DNA of 64,000 nucleotides from Microcoleus sp036704825. GTDB taxonomy: Bacteria > Cyanobacteriota > Cyanobacteriia > Cyanobacteriales > Microcoleaceae. The translations under genes and the position numbers were made by a program. This document shows, one piece after another, positions 33,878 to 41,752 of this stretch. The stretch covers positions 1 through 64,000 of the forward strand of contig JAUBSN010000016.1 of NCBI GenBank assembly GCA_036704825.1. The letters run 5' to 3'. Under the pieces are notes generated by a model that saw only the letters and a program-made list of their open reading frames with translations, was not told the DNA's origin and did not search any database. The stretch's first letter is position 1; each line of letters begins with the position of its first letter.

Positions 33878-34329
33878 AGCTAATTTATCTAGCTTGATTC
33901 TTGTCCAGCAATCCTCAACTAAATGTGAATGTTTTGTAGGTGCAACCTAAGCAGGTTAAGCCGAAAGCACCGTTAACAGCCCGTCGATTTTAGATTTGGA
34001 ATTGATATAAATTCTGGTTGCTTTGGAATGATTAAACCGCAGAGGACACAGAGATCGCAGAGTCCGAGAACAGAGAGATGAATCATTTCTATGCTATTAG
34101 ATTTGAGATTTGAAATTTGAGATTGATATCAATTCTGCTTGCTTTGGCCTGATTAAACCGCAGAGGACACAGAGTCAGAGAACAGAGAGATGAATAATTC
34201 CTATGCTACCGAATTTGACATTAAAAATTGACTCCACAGATTCATCTGGGAGCGCAAACATTAATCTAAAATTTTTCGCTTGTCAACCGTCAACAGTCAA
34301 CAGTCATTACTTGAAAATGTATCATCGCA
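33878..34329. other. Intergenic region with a 121-bp direct repeat
   Basis: No coding frame. Two imperfect copies of a block with GATTAAACCGCAGAGGACAC (34030 and 34151) fill the middle, followed by AACAGTC heptamers near 34285. It lies between the Wzc-like gene and the convergent 92-residue gene. Confidence 0.6.
33994..34225. repeat. Imperfect direct repeat, period about 121 bp
   Basis: Each copy runs from AGATTTG(G/A)AATT through ATTGATAT(A/C)AATTCTG, GCTTTGG, ATTAAACCGCAGAGGACACAG and CAGAGAGATGAAT to CTATGCTA. The central CGCAGAGGACACAGAG segment belongs to a repeat family also seen, reversed, at 26605-26635 (CTCTGCGCCCTCTGCGGTTA). Confidence 0.8.
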
Positions 34330-34608
34330 CTATTGATTTGATTCTGGGCGTTTCTGGTGTTTGCTCTGGATAAACTGTTCCAAATCGGCGATCGCATCTT
34401 CAAAATCCGACAAATTAATTTTCGCAGGTCTAGCCTTCTTCGGCGGACTCGAAGACTGACTCGCAGACTTAGGCTGAGGCGGTGGAGATTTAGGTTGTGC
34501 AGCTTGAGTGCTGTTCGATTCTATAGAATCGAACAATTCATCCAGGGACTCAAAAAACGATTGAGCCGAGGCCCGGCGTAAATCTTTCTGGTCGTCGTCA
34601 TCCGTCAT
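34330..34608 (-). CDS. Small acidic/Pro-rich hypothetical protein
   Basis: 92 residues. An N-terminal DDDDQKDLRRASAQSFFESLDELFDSIES segment is followed by a Gln/Pro/Ser-rich disordered linker and a final helix INLSDFEDAIADLEQFIQSKHQKR. I do not recognise a named family. The start at 34608 is chosen over 34620 because GGAG stands 6 nt before it. Confidence 0.65.
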   Translation of the reverse strand: MTDDDDQKDLRRASAQSFFESLDELFDSIESNSTQAAQPKSPPPQPKSASQSSSPPKKARPAKINLSDFEDAIADLEQFIQSKHQKRPESNQ

Positions 34609-35053
34609 AAGCCACTCCATAGGGTCTAAAATTTGCCAACAAAGTCTGTCCGCCCCAGCGCGTGCAGATATTAGATATGAAAACCGACTAAAACAAGCAG
34701 GAGGGCAGAATTTAACAGGGCGATGGGAATGCCTGCTGCTGAACTTGCTACCACCATATAAAATTCACAGCGGGCATTGTCAGCCTTCAAACTATATTTA
34801 ACTCTACACCCGCCTACTGAGTGATTTGAGACTTGTGCAGACTCAGCTCAAAATTATTGACCCTGAAAAAATCTCAGTTACGGCTCTTTCGTTGTCTAAT
34901 TAACTCTAGTCTAGTCGAGAATAAGGAGACAGGACTTATGCAACTATTACCGCTGTTCAAGGGTTGCGATGGCAACGCGCCACCTCGAAAGGACACAGAG
35001 ACGGTATTTTTTGCTTGAGTCCTAAGATTTCAAAGGCATTAGGAGATTTTAAG
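34609..35053. other. Promoter/leader region of lpdA
   Basis: No established gene. A possible 26-codon leader (34938-35018) with an AAGGAG site begins MQLLPLFKGCDG. It overlaps a small stem GTTGC/GCAAC near 34964-34977. The rest is AT-rich and must contain the lpdA promoter. Confidence 0.4.
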
Positions 35054-36490
35054 GTGACTCAGGGATTTGATTACGATTTAGCAATTATCGGCGCTGGCGT
35101 GGGCGGACACGGCGCGGCCATACACGCGGTTAGCTGCGGGTTGAAAGTGGCAATTATCGAAGCGGGGGACATGGGGGGGACTTGCGTCAACCGCGGCTGC
35201 ATTCCCTCTAAGGCGCTGTTGGCGGCTTCCGGGCGGGTGCGAGATTTGCGGAATGCCCACCACCTGAAGACTTTGGGAATTCAATTGGGGAGTGTGGATT
35301 TCGATCGCGGGGCGATCGCCAATCACGCTAATACTATTGTTAGCAAACTTCGCGGGGACTTGACCAACAGCCTCAAACGTTTGGGCGTTGATACTATCCA
35401 AGGTTGGGGCAAAATCGCCGGTTCTCAAAAAATTACCGTCGAAACCGATAAAGGCGAGAAAACGATTACCGCCAAGGATATTATTCTCGCCCCCGGTTCA
35501 ATTCCTTTCGTCCCCCCCGGGATAGAAATTGACGGCAAAACAGTATTTACCAGCGACGATGCTGTCAGGTTGGAATCGCTGCCGAAGTGGATTGCAATTA
35601 TTGGCAGCGGTTATATCGGTTTGGAGTTTTCCGATATTTACACCGCACTGGGCTGTGAAATCACGATGATTGAGGCTCTCGATCAGTTGATGCCGACTTT
35701 CGATCCAGATATTGCTAAGTTAGCAGAACGAGTGTTAATTGCACCTCGCGATATTGAAACAAAAGTTGGATTGTTGGCGAAGAAGATTATTCCTGGTTCG
35801 CCAGTAATTATTGAATTAGCTGATTTCAAAACTAAGGAAGTTGTCGAAGTTTTGGAAGTTGACGCTTGTTTGGTAGCAACTGGCAGAGTTCCGGTGAGCA
35901 AGAATTTGGGGTTAGAAACTGTTGGCGTGGAAACGATGCGCGGTTATATCCCAGTGAACGATAAGATGCAGGTTTTGGCGGCGGGAGAACCGGTGCAGAA
36001 TTTGTGGGCGATCGGCGATGTTAACGGCAAAATGATGTTAGCGCATTCTGCGTCTGCTCAGGGAATTGCTGCGGTGGAAAATATTTGCGGGCGATCTCGC
36101 GAAGTTGACTATTTGAGTATCCCGGCGGCGGCGTTTACTCACCCGGAAATTAGCTATGTGGGGATGACTGAACCTGCGGCGAAGGAGTTAGGAAAAGCTG
36201 AAGGGTTTGAGGTAGCTTCTGTCAAGACTTATTTTAAGGGAAATTCTAAGGCTATTGCTGAAGGGGAAACCGACGGTACGGCTAAGGTAATTTTCCGGAA
36301 AGATACGGGAGAGTTGTTGGGAGTTCACATTTTCGGTTTGCACGCTTCGGATTTGATTCAGGAAGCTGCAAATGCGATCGCCCAGCGCGATTCTGTGAAC
36401 AATTTAGCGTTCCGAGTGCACACTCACCCGACGCTTTCGGAAGTGCTGGATGAGGCTTTCAAACGGGCGGCTGGAGCGGGAAGTCATTAA
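35054..36490 (+). CDS. lpdA: Dihydrolipoyl dehydrogenase
   Basis: FAD enzyme (E3) that reoxidises lipoamide in pyruvate dehydrogenase and related complexes and glycine cleavage. The 478 residues show the FAD motif AIIGAGVGGHGAA, the redox pair in GGTCVNRGCIPSKALL, the NAD motif IIGSGYIGLEF, WAIGDVNGKMMLAH, and the catalytic HTHPTLSE near the C-terminus. The GTG at 35054 has an AGGAG site and gives the length and N-terminus expected for cyanobacterial LpdA; the open frame continues upstream to 34964 without homology. Confidence 0.96.
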   Translation: MTQGFDYDLAIIGAGVGGHGAAIHAVSCGLKVAIIEAGDMGGTCVNRGCIPSKALLAASGRVRDLRNAHHLKTLGIQLGSVDFDRGAIANHANTIVSKLRGDLTNSLKRLGVDTIQGWGKIAGSQKITVETDKGEKTITAKDIILAPGSIPFVPPGIEIDGKTVFTSDDAVRLESLPKWIAIIGSGYIGLEFSDIYTALGCEITMIEALDQLMPTFDPDIAKLAERVLIAPRDIETKVGLLAKKIIPGSPVIIELADFKTKEVVEVLEVDACLVATGRVPVSKNLGLETVGVETMRGYIPVNDKMQVLAAGEPVQNLWAIGDVNGKMMLAHSASAQGIAAVENICGRSREVDYLSIPAAAFTHPEISYVGMTEPAAKELGKAEGFEVASVKTYFKGNSKAIAEGETDGTAKVIFRKDTGELLGVHIFGLHASDLIQEAANAIAQRDSVNNLAFRVHTHPTLSEVLDEAFKRAAGAGSH

Positions 36491-36778
36491 TTTGTAGGGG
36501 CGGTGTCTCGATTAGTGTCAACTTAAGTCTAAACCATCGATATATCTCGTTTGTAGTCGAGTCTCTGTCTCCCTAAATCCCCCTTAAGAAGGGGGACTTT
36601 GAAATCGATTTCACCCTTTTTAAGAGGGGGCTTTGAATGCTCTTGTCCCCCCCTTGTTAAGGGGGGGCTAGGGGGGATCGAAAGCCGATCCGAGCAACAA
36701 AAGACTGGTACTATGTTTGACGTGTTTGTTGACACCAATGTGCGATCGTGACCGTCCCTTTTTGAGAATTGTGTTTAA
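36491..36778. other. Spacer with C-rich palindromic repeats
   Basis: 288 bp with no gene of its own; most of the middle is a repeat cluster (36571-36676). It forms the boundary between lpdA and the accessory island. Confidence 0.55.
36571..36676. repeat. Cluster of CCCCCTTAAG/GGGGG hairpin repeats
   Basis: Three related stems: CCCCCTTAAGAAGGGGG (36579-36595), a degenerate CCTTTTTAAGAGGGGG (36614-36630) and CCCCCCCTTGTTAAGGGGGGG (36647-36667). This is an interspersed repeat type common between cyanobacterial genes. It lies directly before the accessory island. Confidence 0.8.
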
Positions 36779-37270
36779 ATGGAACTGAATCAGCGAAAAG
36801 AATTATTTAGCAAAGCTTACGTGCGCGCTGTCACAGCAGTGGTTGGCTGTTCAGTAGACCAACCAGAGAATGACTATGACAGCGTTGACCTCTGTATCAA
36901 GGCTGTCGATCGCGATCCAATGCAACCGCACCGCCTCGAATTGCAGTTAAAATGTACTTCAAGAGATGTACTCGATGCTCAATGTGTGCGATATCCACTC
37001 AATGTCAAAAATTACAACGACTTGAGAGTCACTGCCTTTATTCCCCGCCTGCAGGTTGTCGTTTTGGTGCCGGAAAATATAGGGGAATGGATACAACAGT
37101 CAGAACAGGAAATGTTGCTTAGACATTGTGCCTATTGGGTATCGCTGCGGGGAATGCCTGAAACTAGAAATACAAATCGCATTACTGTGGAGTTGCCCCG
37201 CAGGAATCACTTTACTCCACAGGCTCTTGAGTCCATTATGCAGCGTATTAGCAAAGGAGGTTTCCCATGA
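36779..37270 (+). CDS. DUF4365 protein, probable nuclease-fold
   Basis: 163 residues matching DUF4365: an N-terminal helix RKELFSKAYVRAVTAVVGC, a central NDYDSVDLCIKAVD...LELQLKCTS core and a PRLQVVVLVPE strand. The D/ELQLK arrangement fits a PD-(D/E)xK-like site with Gln in place of a Glu, as is usual for this family. DUF4365 occurs in mobile and defence-related contexts; its activity is unproven. Its stop overlaps the next start by ATGA. Confidence 0.75.
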   Translation: MELNQRKELFSKAYVRAVTAVVGCSVDQPENDYDSVDLCIKAVDRDPMQPHRLELQLKCTSRDVLDAQCVRYPLNVKNYNDLRVTAFIPRLQVVVLVPENIGEWIQQSEQEMLLRHCAYWVSLRGMPETRNTNRITVELPRRNHFTPQALESIMQRISKGGFP

Positions 37271-37848
37271 AAGTAACTGTACGGGATGTGGAAGTTTTCA
37301 AAAGTTTAGATGTGAATGTAATTATAGCATATTTTCAAAAAAATGGCTGGCACGAACACAGCCGAATTTACGACAATAAAGGAGCGATTTGGGTCAAAAA
37401 AAATGATGCAGGAGATGTGTTTGATATCGGGCTACCTTTGACAAGGGAGTTTGCGGATTATCCAGCTCGGATGGGAGATGCTATCAAGACGCTGGAAGTG
37501 TCAGAAAATAGTTCTCAGTTAGAGATTTTAAGCGATTTAATTACTTCGTTGGACAATACTGAGATTCAGGGATTTGTTGTGAAAGTCGATCGCGAAGAAG
37601 GGGAGAAAATTGCGAAGGTGGCAATGATGGGCTTTGTGGTGAACAAGCTGCGTAAAATCTATGTTGAACTCAAAGAAACTGATTGTAAATTAGCATTGAA
37701 AGCTTATAATGAGAGAATGCCTATTACTTGCGGTGGCGATTTGGTCAAAGTAGGTGAATCTTTTGTGATGCAGAATGTACAAGGTTTTGCTTTGATGGTG
37801 GAGGAAGCTAAAGGAGATGAAAGTGCGTCAAGTGTAGCTATCCCGTAG
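37267..37848 (+). CDS. Hypothetical partner of the DUF4365 protein
   Basis: 193 residues of unrecognised family. The N-terminal half has VIIAYFQKNGWHEHSRIYDNKGAIWVKK and ends with a helix of REFADYPARMGDAIKTLEVSE. The C-terminal half is mixed alpha/beta (GEKIAKVAMMGFVVNKLRKIYVELKE). It has a near-consensus AGGAGG site inside the previous gene and a 4-nt overlap with it, so the two are made together, presumably as a pair. No catalytic motif is recognised. Confidence 0.65.
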   Translation: MKVTVRDVEVFKSLDVNVIIAYFQKNGWHEHSRIYDNKGAIWVKKNDAGDVFDIGLPLTREFADYPARMGDAIKTLEVSENSSQLEILSDLITSLDNTEIQGFVVKVDREEGEKIAKVAMMGFVVNKLRKIYVELKETDCKLALKAYNERMPITCGGDLVKVGESFVMQNVQGFALMVEEAKGDESASSVAIP

Positions 37849-37862
37849 GGAATCGCGCGTAT

Positions 37863-38252
37863 TTAAGGCGGCGGTAGAGTGCCGATCGCATTTTGGGCTA
37901 ATTCTAGAAATTGCTCGCCGCAGTTAATTTGCTCCGCAGCTTGCTCGACAGTGACAGTATCAAGTCCCCCGTAATCCCCACTATTTCGCAAGTCTTGAGC
38001 ATCGATTAAAAATCTGTGAAACTCAGCAGGAACTCTTCCTGTACGGGCAAATTCTCGGCCGAAAGCTCCAATTACTGCGGCATGACTGGAAAATGACATT
38101 CCTTCGCCATCTAAAAAAGCCTCAGCAATGTAAAACATGGCGTAATAAGCGCGGGATGCTGCATAGTCTGGGAAACCATTATTTAGTAATAGCTTTGCCG
38201 CCGATAGACTTTGACGAGCTTTTAGGAGCAAGTCTAATTGTTCTGGTTTCAT
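37863..38252 (-). CDS. HEPN domain protein of an MNT-HEPN toxin-antitoxin-like pair
   Basis: 129 residues, all-helical HEPN domain: LLLKARQSLSAAKLLLNNGFPDYAASRAYYAMFYIAEAF, then EFHRFLIDAQDLRNSGDYG. The pattern LRNSGDY is the Rx4-type Arg/Tyr form rather than the catalytic Rx4-6H, so RNase activity is uncertain. HEPN proteins partner MNT nucleotidyltransferases that modify or neutralise them. The start ATGA overlaps the stop of the MNT gene. Confidence 0.85.
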   Translation of the reverse strand: MKPEQLDLLLKARQSLSAAKLLLNNGFPDYAASRAYYAMFYIAEAFLDGEGMSFSSHAAVIGAFGREFARTGRVPAEFHRFLIDAQDLRNSGDYGGLDTVTVEQAAEQINCGEQFLELAQNAIGTLPPP

Positions 38253-38686
38253 AAAGCTATTCCCTCTTTACGAATGTTCCGCAGTAAAGGTCCGTTGTAA
38301 TGTATAAATCGCTGTTCGTCCATAAACAGACAGCTAATGACTTCATCATTTTGGAGCGACAAATCGGCTCGAATGTGGCTGGTTCTTTTAATTTCTTCGC
38401 CTGGGTTTACTTGCCCTTTGAGGACGACTAAAATATCAATGTCAGAGTCTGGGCGTGCATCGCCTCTGGCTTGGGAACCGTAAAGTACCATTTGCGTAAG
38501 GCGATCGCCGTAGAGTTGCTCGAAGTGCGATCGAAGTTGCATCAGTATGTTCTTAAGTTTATCGTTAATGCTCATATTTGTGATAAATGATTTAGCTGTT
38601 TCTTCTGGTGAAAGTCCCAGAAATTCTTCTGCTGTCCCGATAGTCCATCCTGCTGCTTCTAAGCGTTGGCGTTTAGCTGTGTCCAT
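38249..38686 (-). CDS. MNT nucleotidyltransferase with XRE-antitoxin-like N-terminus
   Basis: 145 residues. The C-terminal 105 are a minimal nucleotidyltransferase (MNT) domain with GSQARGDARPDSDIDIL (GSx10DxD, both metal-binding Asp present) and a later acidic residue in LQNDEVISC. The first 32 (KRQRLEAAGWTIGTAEEFLGLSPEE) resemble the front of a HigA/XRE-type antitoxin and are not normally part of MNT. The antitoxin role (adding nucleotides to the HEPN partner) is inferred from pairing. An alternative start at 38572 has no ribosome-binding site. Confidence 0.82.
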   Translation of the reverse strand: MDTAKRQRLEAAGWTIGTAEEFLGLSPEETAKSFITNMSINDKLKNILMQLRSHFEQLYGDRLTQMVLYGSQARGDARPDSDIDILVVLKGQVNPGEEIKRTSHIRADLSLQNDEVISCLFMDEQRFIHYNGPLLRNIRKEGIAL

Positions 38687-38699
38687 ACAGAAATAATTA

Positions 38700-39140
38700 C
38701 TATTTTGCCAAGATTAGTCTTTTCATTATACAAGCCACTTGTCCGTAGGCTGAACCCTCTAGCCCTTCTAGAGTATGAATGATATCCTCCAAATCTCCGC
38801 ATTTACTTGTCCAATCTCCCGAAGAAAGCTGTCGCGCCATATGCGTTGGAATCTCATCTTCATCTACATAAATTGCTACTTTCTCAATATCCTCTTCGAG
38901 ATTGCGACTCTCACAAAGCTGATATCCTAAAGTTTGAAAAGCACTTATGAAAGCTGGTAAAGATTCAATTCGCGGTTCTTGGGGCCAGTAATAAGGACGT
39001 TGAGAGATGGGCCACCAAGGGCGATCCATCGCACCAGCAGCCCAAGCAACACAGTTATAATCGGGTGTTCTTGGACTTTCTACTCTATATGCAGTGTTTT
39101 GGAGGTTGGGGAAACGAATTTCTAATGAAACAGACTGCAT
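38700..39140 (-). CDS. DUF7689-like protein
   Basis: 146 residues. The patterns YNCVAWAAGAMDRPWWP, AFISAFQTLGYQLCES, EKVAIYVDEDEIPTHMARQL and DWTSKCGDLEDIIHTLEGLEGSAYG fit a family I recall as DUF7689. The Cys in NCVAWA followed by His in THMARQ and a later Trp/Lys/Asp-His pattern is like an NlpC/P60-type papain fold, so it may be a cysteine hydrolase; this is not shown. It directly abuts the next minus-strand gene. Confidence 0.65.
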   Translation of the reverse strand: MQSVSLEIRFPNLQNTAYRVESPRTPDYNCVAWAAGAMDRPWWPISQRPYYWPQEPRIESLPAFISAFQTLGYQLCESRNLEEDIEKVAIYVDEDEIPTHMARQLSSGDWTSKCGDLEDIIHTLEGLEGSAYGQVACIMKRLILAK

Positions 39141-39461
39141 CTAAATTAATTTTTGCTCCCTACCCCACTGCAACCAAGCTTCAACCGCCTGTTTAAAGTT
39201 ATCTTCAGGACTAACTGGATCTTGTTTGGCGATCGCAGTAAGGGCCATAAACCAATGATCTGGTTGTCGTTCAAGTTCGCGCAGAATTAGGGGGATAGCG
39301 GGTTTACCGATGCTAATAATTTTTTGGTAAGCAGAATGATTTAATTTTTTTGTTGGTGAGGAGAGCATTTCTGTGTCATGACGCCATTTTTCTGCAAGTT
39401 CTAAAAATGTTTCTTCCAATGACTGCTGAGTTTGTATGTCGGAATGCTCTAGTTTTTCCAT
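39141..39461 (-). CDS. Hypothetical HEAT-like small protein
   Basis: 106 residues from the ATG at 39461 (GTG at 39476 is possible). Not assigned to a family. A helical repeat-like segment IISIGKPAIPLILRELERQPDHWFMALTAIAKQDPVS suggests one or two HEAT-type helices. Its stop codon is directly followed by the ATG of the DUF7689 gene, so both are in one transcript. Confidence 0.6.
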   Translation of the reverse strand: MEKLEHSDIQTQQSLEETFLELAEKWRHDTEMLSSPTKKLNHSAYQKIISIGKPAIPLILRELERQPDHWFMALTAIAKQDPVSPEDNFKQAVEAWLQWGREQKLI

Positions 39462-39552
39462 GAGCTTTAATCGCACAGTTGATTAGTTTTACGCAATTGT
39501 AGCATTATATTGGAAGCGATCGCACTTTGAGATCGGGAATGGCGATCGTACT

Positions 39553-39849
39553 TCAATCAGAATGTTGTAAATATGGCTGAATTTTAGCAACAACAAAAGG
39601 AGATTCGATATCGAGCGACCAATTGTTATCAAGAACTTTGAGATTGGCATCTAAAATGAGAGTCAGTTCGCCAATTTCATCATCCCCATCATCGCTAACC
39701 AGGTTGTTTTCGCCCGCAGATAAATCGGCTTTGAGTAAAAATTTAAGTTTAATCCAGTGAGAAGTGGAATGGTTGTTGATGATATTCGTGCCGAGCGATC
39801 TGCCGATTAACTCAGCCTGACTATAGTTTGTCTTATGAATGGTTGTCAA
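39553..39849 (-). CDS. Hypothetical protein, possibly a fragment
   Basis: 98 residues with a TTG as the only upstream start. The sequence (QAELIGRSLGTNIINNHSTSHWIKLKFLLKADLSAG, then an acidic loop and ESPFVVAKIQPYLQ) has coding-like composition but no recognised family. The lack of a good start may mean that it is an incomplete gene. The upstream boundary is a strong terminator. Confidence 0.4.
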   Translation of the reverse strand: MTTIHKTNYSQAELIGRSLGTNIINNHSTSHWIKLKFLLKADLSAGENNLVSDDGDDEIGELTLILDANLKVLDNNWSLDIESPFVVAKIQPYLQHSD

Positions 39850-39902
39850 AGCGGTAAAAATTCCCTATGGTGTTGGAGAAACAGAATTAGTGATACTCAA
39901 AA

Positions 39903-39945
39903 AAAGAGCGATCGCACCTCAATAATAGAAGGGCGATCGCTCTTT
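39903..39945 (-). terminator. Rho-independent terminator after the LRAT-fold gene
   Basis: AAAGAGCGATCGC and GCGATCGCTCTTT form a 13-bp stem with a 17-nt loop. Read on the minus strand the stem is followed by a run of T. It is 19 bp from the stop of the LRAT-fold gene. Confidence 0.85.
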
Positions 39946-39963
39946 CAGCAGCTAAATCAATTT

Positions 39964-40725
39964 TCACTCGCCTTGGAGTAGGTGATAAGCACCTAAACCA
40001 ATTGCTATACCTAATACTGCGGGAGCCGCAACAGCAGCAGCAATGGCAACGCTACCACCAACCGTAGCAGCAGCAATACCTCCGCCAACACCTCCAATTG
40101 TTGATGCAACTTGTCCTGCTATTCTTCCATTTTTTCGTGCTTCACGTTCACGTTCTGTCAAAGCTTCATCATCTTCAAGTATCTTGCCAACTATGAAATC
40201 AGCAGCTAATCCACTGGCTATGCCACCCACACCTACAATACCAGCAGCCGCTTTACCCGCTACAGCAGGCGCTTGTTTAAGCCCTACATTGATGAGAACT
40301 TTAGATATAGGGTCAGCAGATTTAATAGCAGCTTCAGTGGCGATTTTAGTTGCAAACTTGGTTCCTGCGTCAATAGCGATTCCTTGAACTAAAACAGCAA
40401 CTCCAGCTTGAGCTTGTGCTACTTGTTCACTCTTATATTTTCCTGTTTTGCACCAATAAGCAAAATGCTCACAGTTATTGCTGAAAATGTCATATCCTTT
40501 TTCGCCTAACCTGCCCTCTGCTCGTCTGACTACTGAATCATCTGAATAACATTTTCCATACTCCTTTACATTAATTTTGTTTCCTGATGCAAAATCATTT
40601 TTAGAAATACGACAAATTTTTTCACCCCCACGCCTTCCGAAATGAATAACACTATCATCGCCACAGTCGATACCGTGATGAGTGTATCCAACGTGTTGAA
40701 TGTAGATATGATCGCCTTTTGCCAT
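39964..40725 (-). CDS. LRAT-fold protein with long hydrophobic Gly/Ala C-terminus
   Basis: 253 residues. The first 100 match the LRAT/H-rev107 acyltransferase-phospholipase domain: GYTHHGIDCGDDSVIHF with the catalytic His, and NNCEHFAYWCKTG with the nucleophilic Cys. The rest (about 105-253) is Ala/Gly/Val-rich with hydrophobic segments and a charged EDDEALTEREREARKNGR insert. That gives a membrane-associating tail like that of eukaryotic H-rev107 proteins. Substrate and role are unknown; a membrane-active enzyme is plausible. The gene has its own terminator. Confidence 0.78.
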   Translation of the reverse strand: MAKGDHIYIQHVGYTHHGIDCGDDSVIHFGRRGGEKICRISKNDFASGNKINVKEYGKCYSDDSVVRRAEGRLGEKGYDIFSNNCEHFAYWCKTGKYKSEQVAQAQAGVAVLVQGIAIDAGTKFATKIATEAAIKSADPISKVLINVGLKQAPAVAGKAAAGIVGVGGIASGLAADFIVGKILEDDEALTEREREARKNGRIAGQVASTIGGVGGGIAAATVGGSVAIAAAVAAPAVLGIAIGLGAYHLLQGE

Positions 40726-40976
40726 AGCTTGTAACTAGGTGAGGTTCAATAAGTATTGAATATCACAGATAACCAGGCTCAGTCAATACGGGAAAACACT
40801 TAGGCGCTCTGCAAGAAGTTAAAAATAGTGGCAACAATGATTCAAGATTTATTTAATGGCATCCTATAGCAAAACCATTTGATTTGTAAACAATCTATTC
40901 AATCATCACAAGCGTTTCAGGTTGTTATACATTCACGACTCAAATAGAATTGCTATAGCGAAATTTTTGAGAGAAA

Positions 40977-41138
40977 ATGCAATTATCTCGATCGCAATTT
41001 TTGAAAGTGATGCAATCCTTGGGACGGCGTTCATTAGTTGAAAAAATCCCGGAGGGCGATCGCACATTTTTCACCCTCGATCCGGTGCTAAAAGAGTATG
41101 TCAAAACTAACTATTTTAACCCCAACTCTGACTCATAA
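40977..41138 (+). pseudogene. Fragment of an NB-ARC (STAND) ATPase
   Basis: 53 codons from ATG to TAA with SRSQFLKVMQSLGRRSLVEK and DRTFFTLDPVLKEYVKT, the end of the winged-helix region that follows NB-ARC ATPase domains in cyanobacterial WD40/TPR signalling proteins. The P-loop and repeats are missing, so this is a relic. It lies inside the accessory island. Confidence 0.6.
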
Positions 41139-41250
41139 AAAATTATATTATCGTCAATTGAATTATCGGGAACTTAGAAATGTGCGATCGACCTGTTGGT
41201 AAAATTTGGGAATGCGCGATCGACCTTTGTTTATTGAATTGGCTTTTCAG

Positions 41251-41298
41251 TCCTCTTTCAGAGGACTTTCGCTATGAGACGGGGGTTTTCAACCCCCG
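41251..41298. repeat. Paired hairpins upstream of the DUF5615 gene stop
   Basis: TCCTCTTTCAGAGGA and CGGGGGTTTTCAACCCCCG lie 14 bp apart. They look like an interspersed structured repeat rather than a terminator. They are in the gene-free part of the island, downstream of the minus-strand DUF5615 gene. Confidence 0.6.
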
Positions 41299-41392
41299 GC
41301 GGACTTGCGGGTTAGCGAAGGGATTTTGGCGGTTCAAAAGTGCCATTTCTACGGGATAGCTACGCACGCGCGTACTTATTCCACATCATTCT

Positions 41393-41752
41393 TTAATATG
41401 GAATCCAATCTAACTTATCGAGCCATTCTTCAGCTTCAGTAGTTTCCCAAATAAAATGAATTGTTTCTGCCCATCTGCCGATACTTCCACTTGGACGCAC
41501 CCAAACTAATCCCCAACTTTGTCCCCCTGCGGCCCAATGTTCCTCCAAATGTCCGGGAATACTTTTGCGATTATCCGTCACTAATAGTCGTTTCGATGAT
41601 TCCAAATAAATGAGAATCTCTGGATCTAACGTGCCTAATGGCGGTGCATTTGAATCACCCACCCGCAAAATATCTATCTCCGGATCTAGGTTTAAAACAG
41701 CACTTTTGAGCTTCGGCGGCAAATTCTCATCGAGTAAAAAACGAATTTTCAC
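41393..41752 (-). CDS. DUF5615 PIN-like toxin
   Basis: 119 residues with the DUF5615 pattern KIRFLLDENLPPKLKSAVL, RVGD, LVTDNRKSIPGHLEEHW and GLVWVRPSGS. The Asp in LLDEN and in TDNRK are the likely metal-binding acids of a PIN-like RNase. Family members are usually the toxic half of a pair with DUF433. The GTG start overlaps the DUF433 stop by 4 nt. Confidence 0.85.
   Translation of the reverse strand: MKIRFLLDENLPPKLKSAVLNLDPEIDILRVGDSNAPPLGTLDPEILIYLESSKRLLVTDNRKSIPGHLEEHWAAGGQSWGLVWVRPSGSIGRWAETIHFIWETTEAEEWLDKLDWIPY

Larger units (their letters stand above)
40726..41392. other. Spacer with a gene remnant and hairpin repeats
   Basis: Contains a 53-codon NB-ARC-protein remnant (40977-41138) and a pair of stems (41251-41298). 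At 41352-41366 the string CTACGGGATAGCTAC is the reverse of one at 37837-37851. The remainder shows no gene. Confidence 0.55.
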
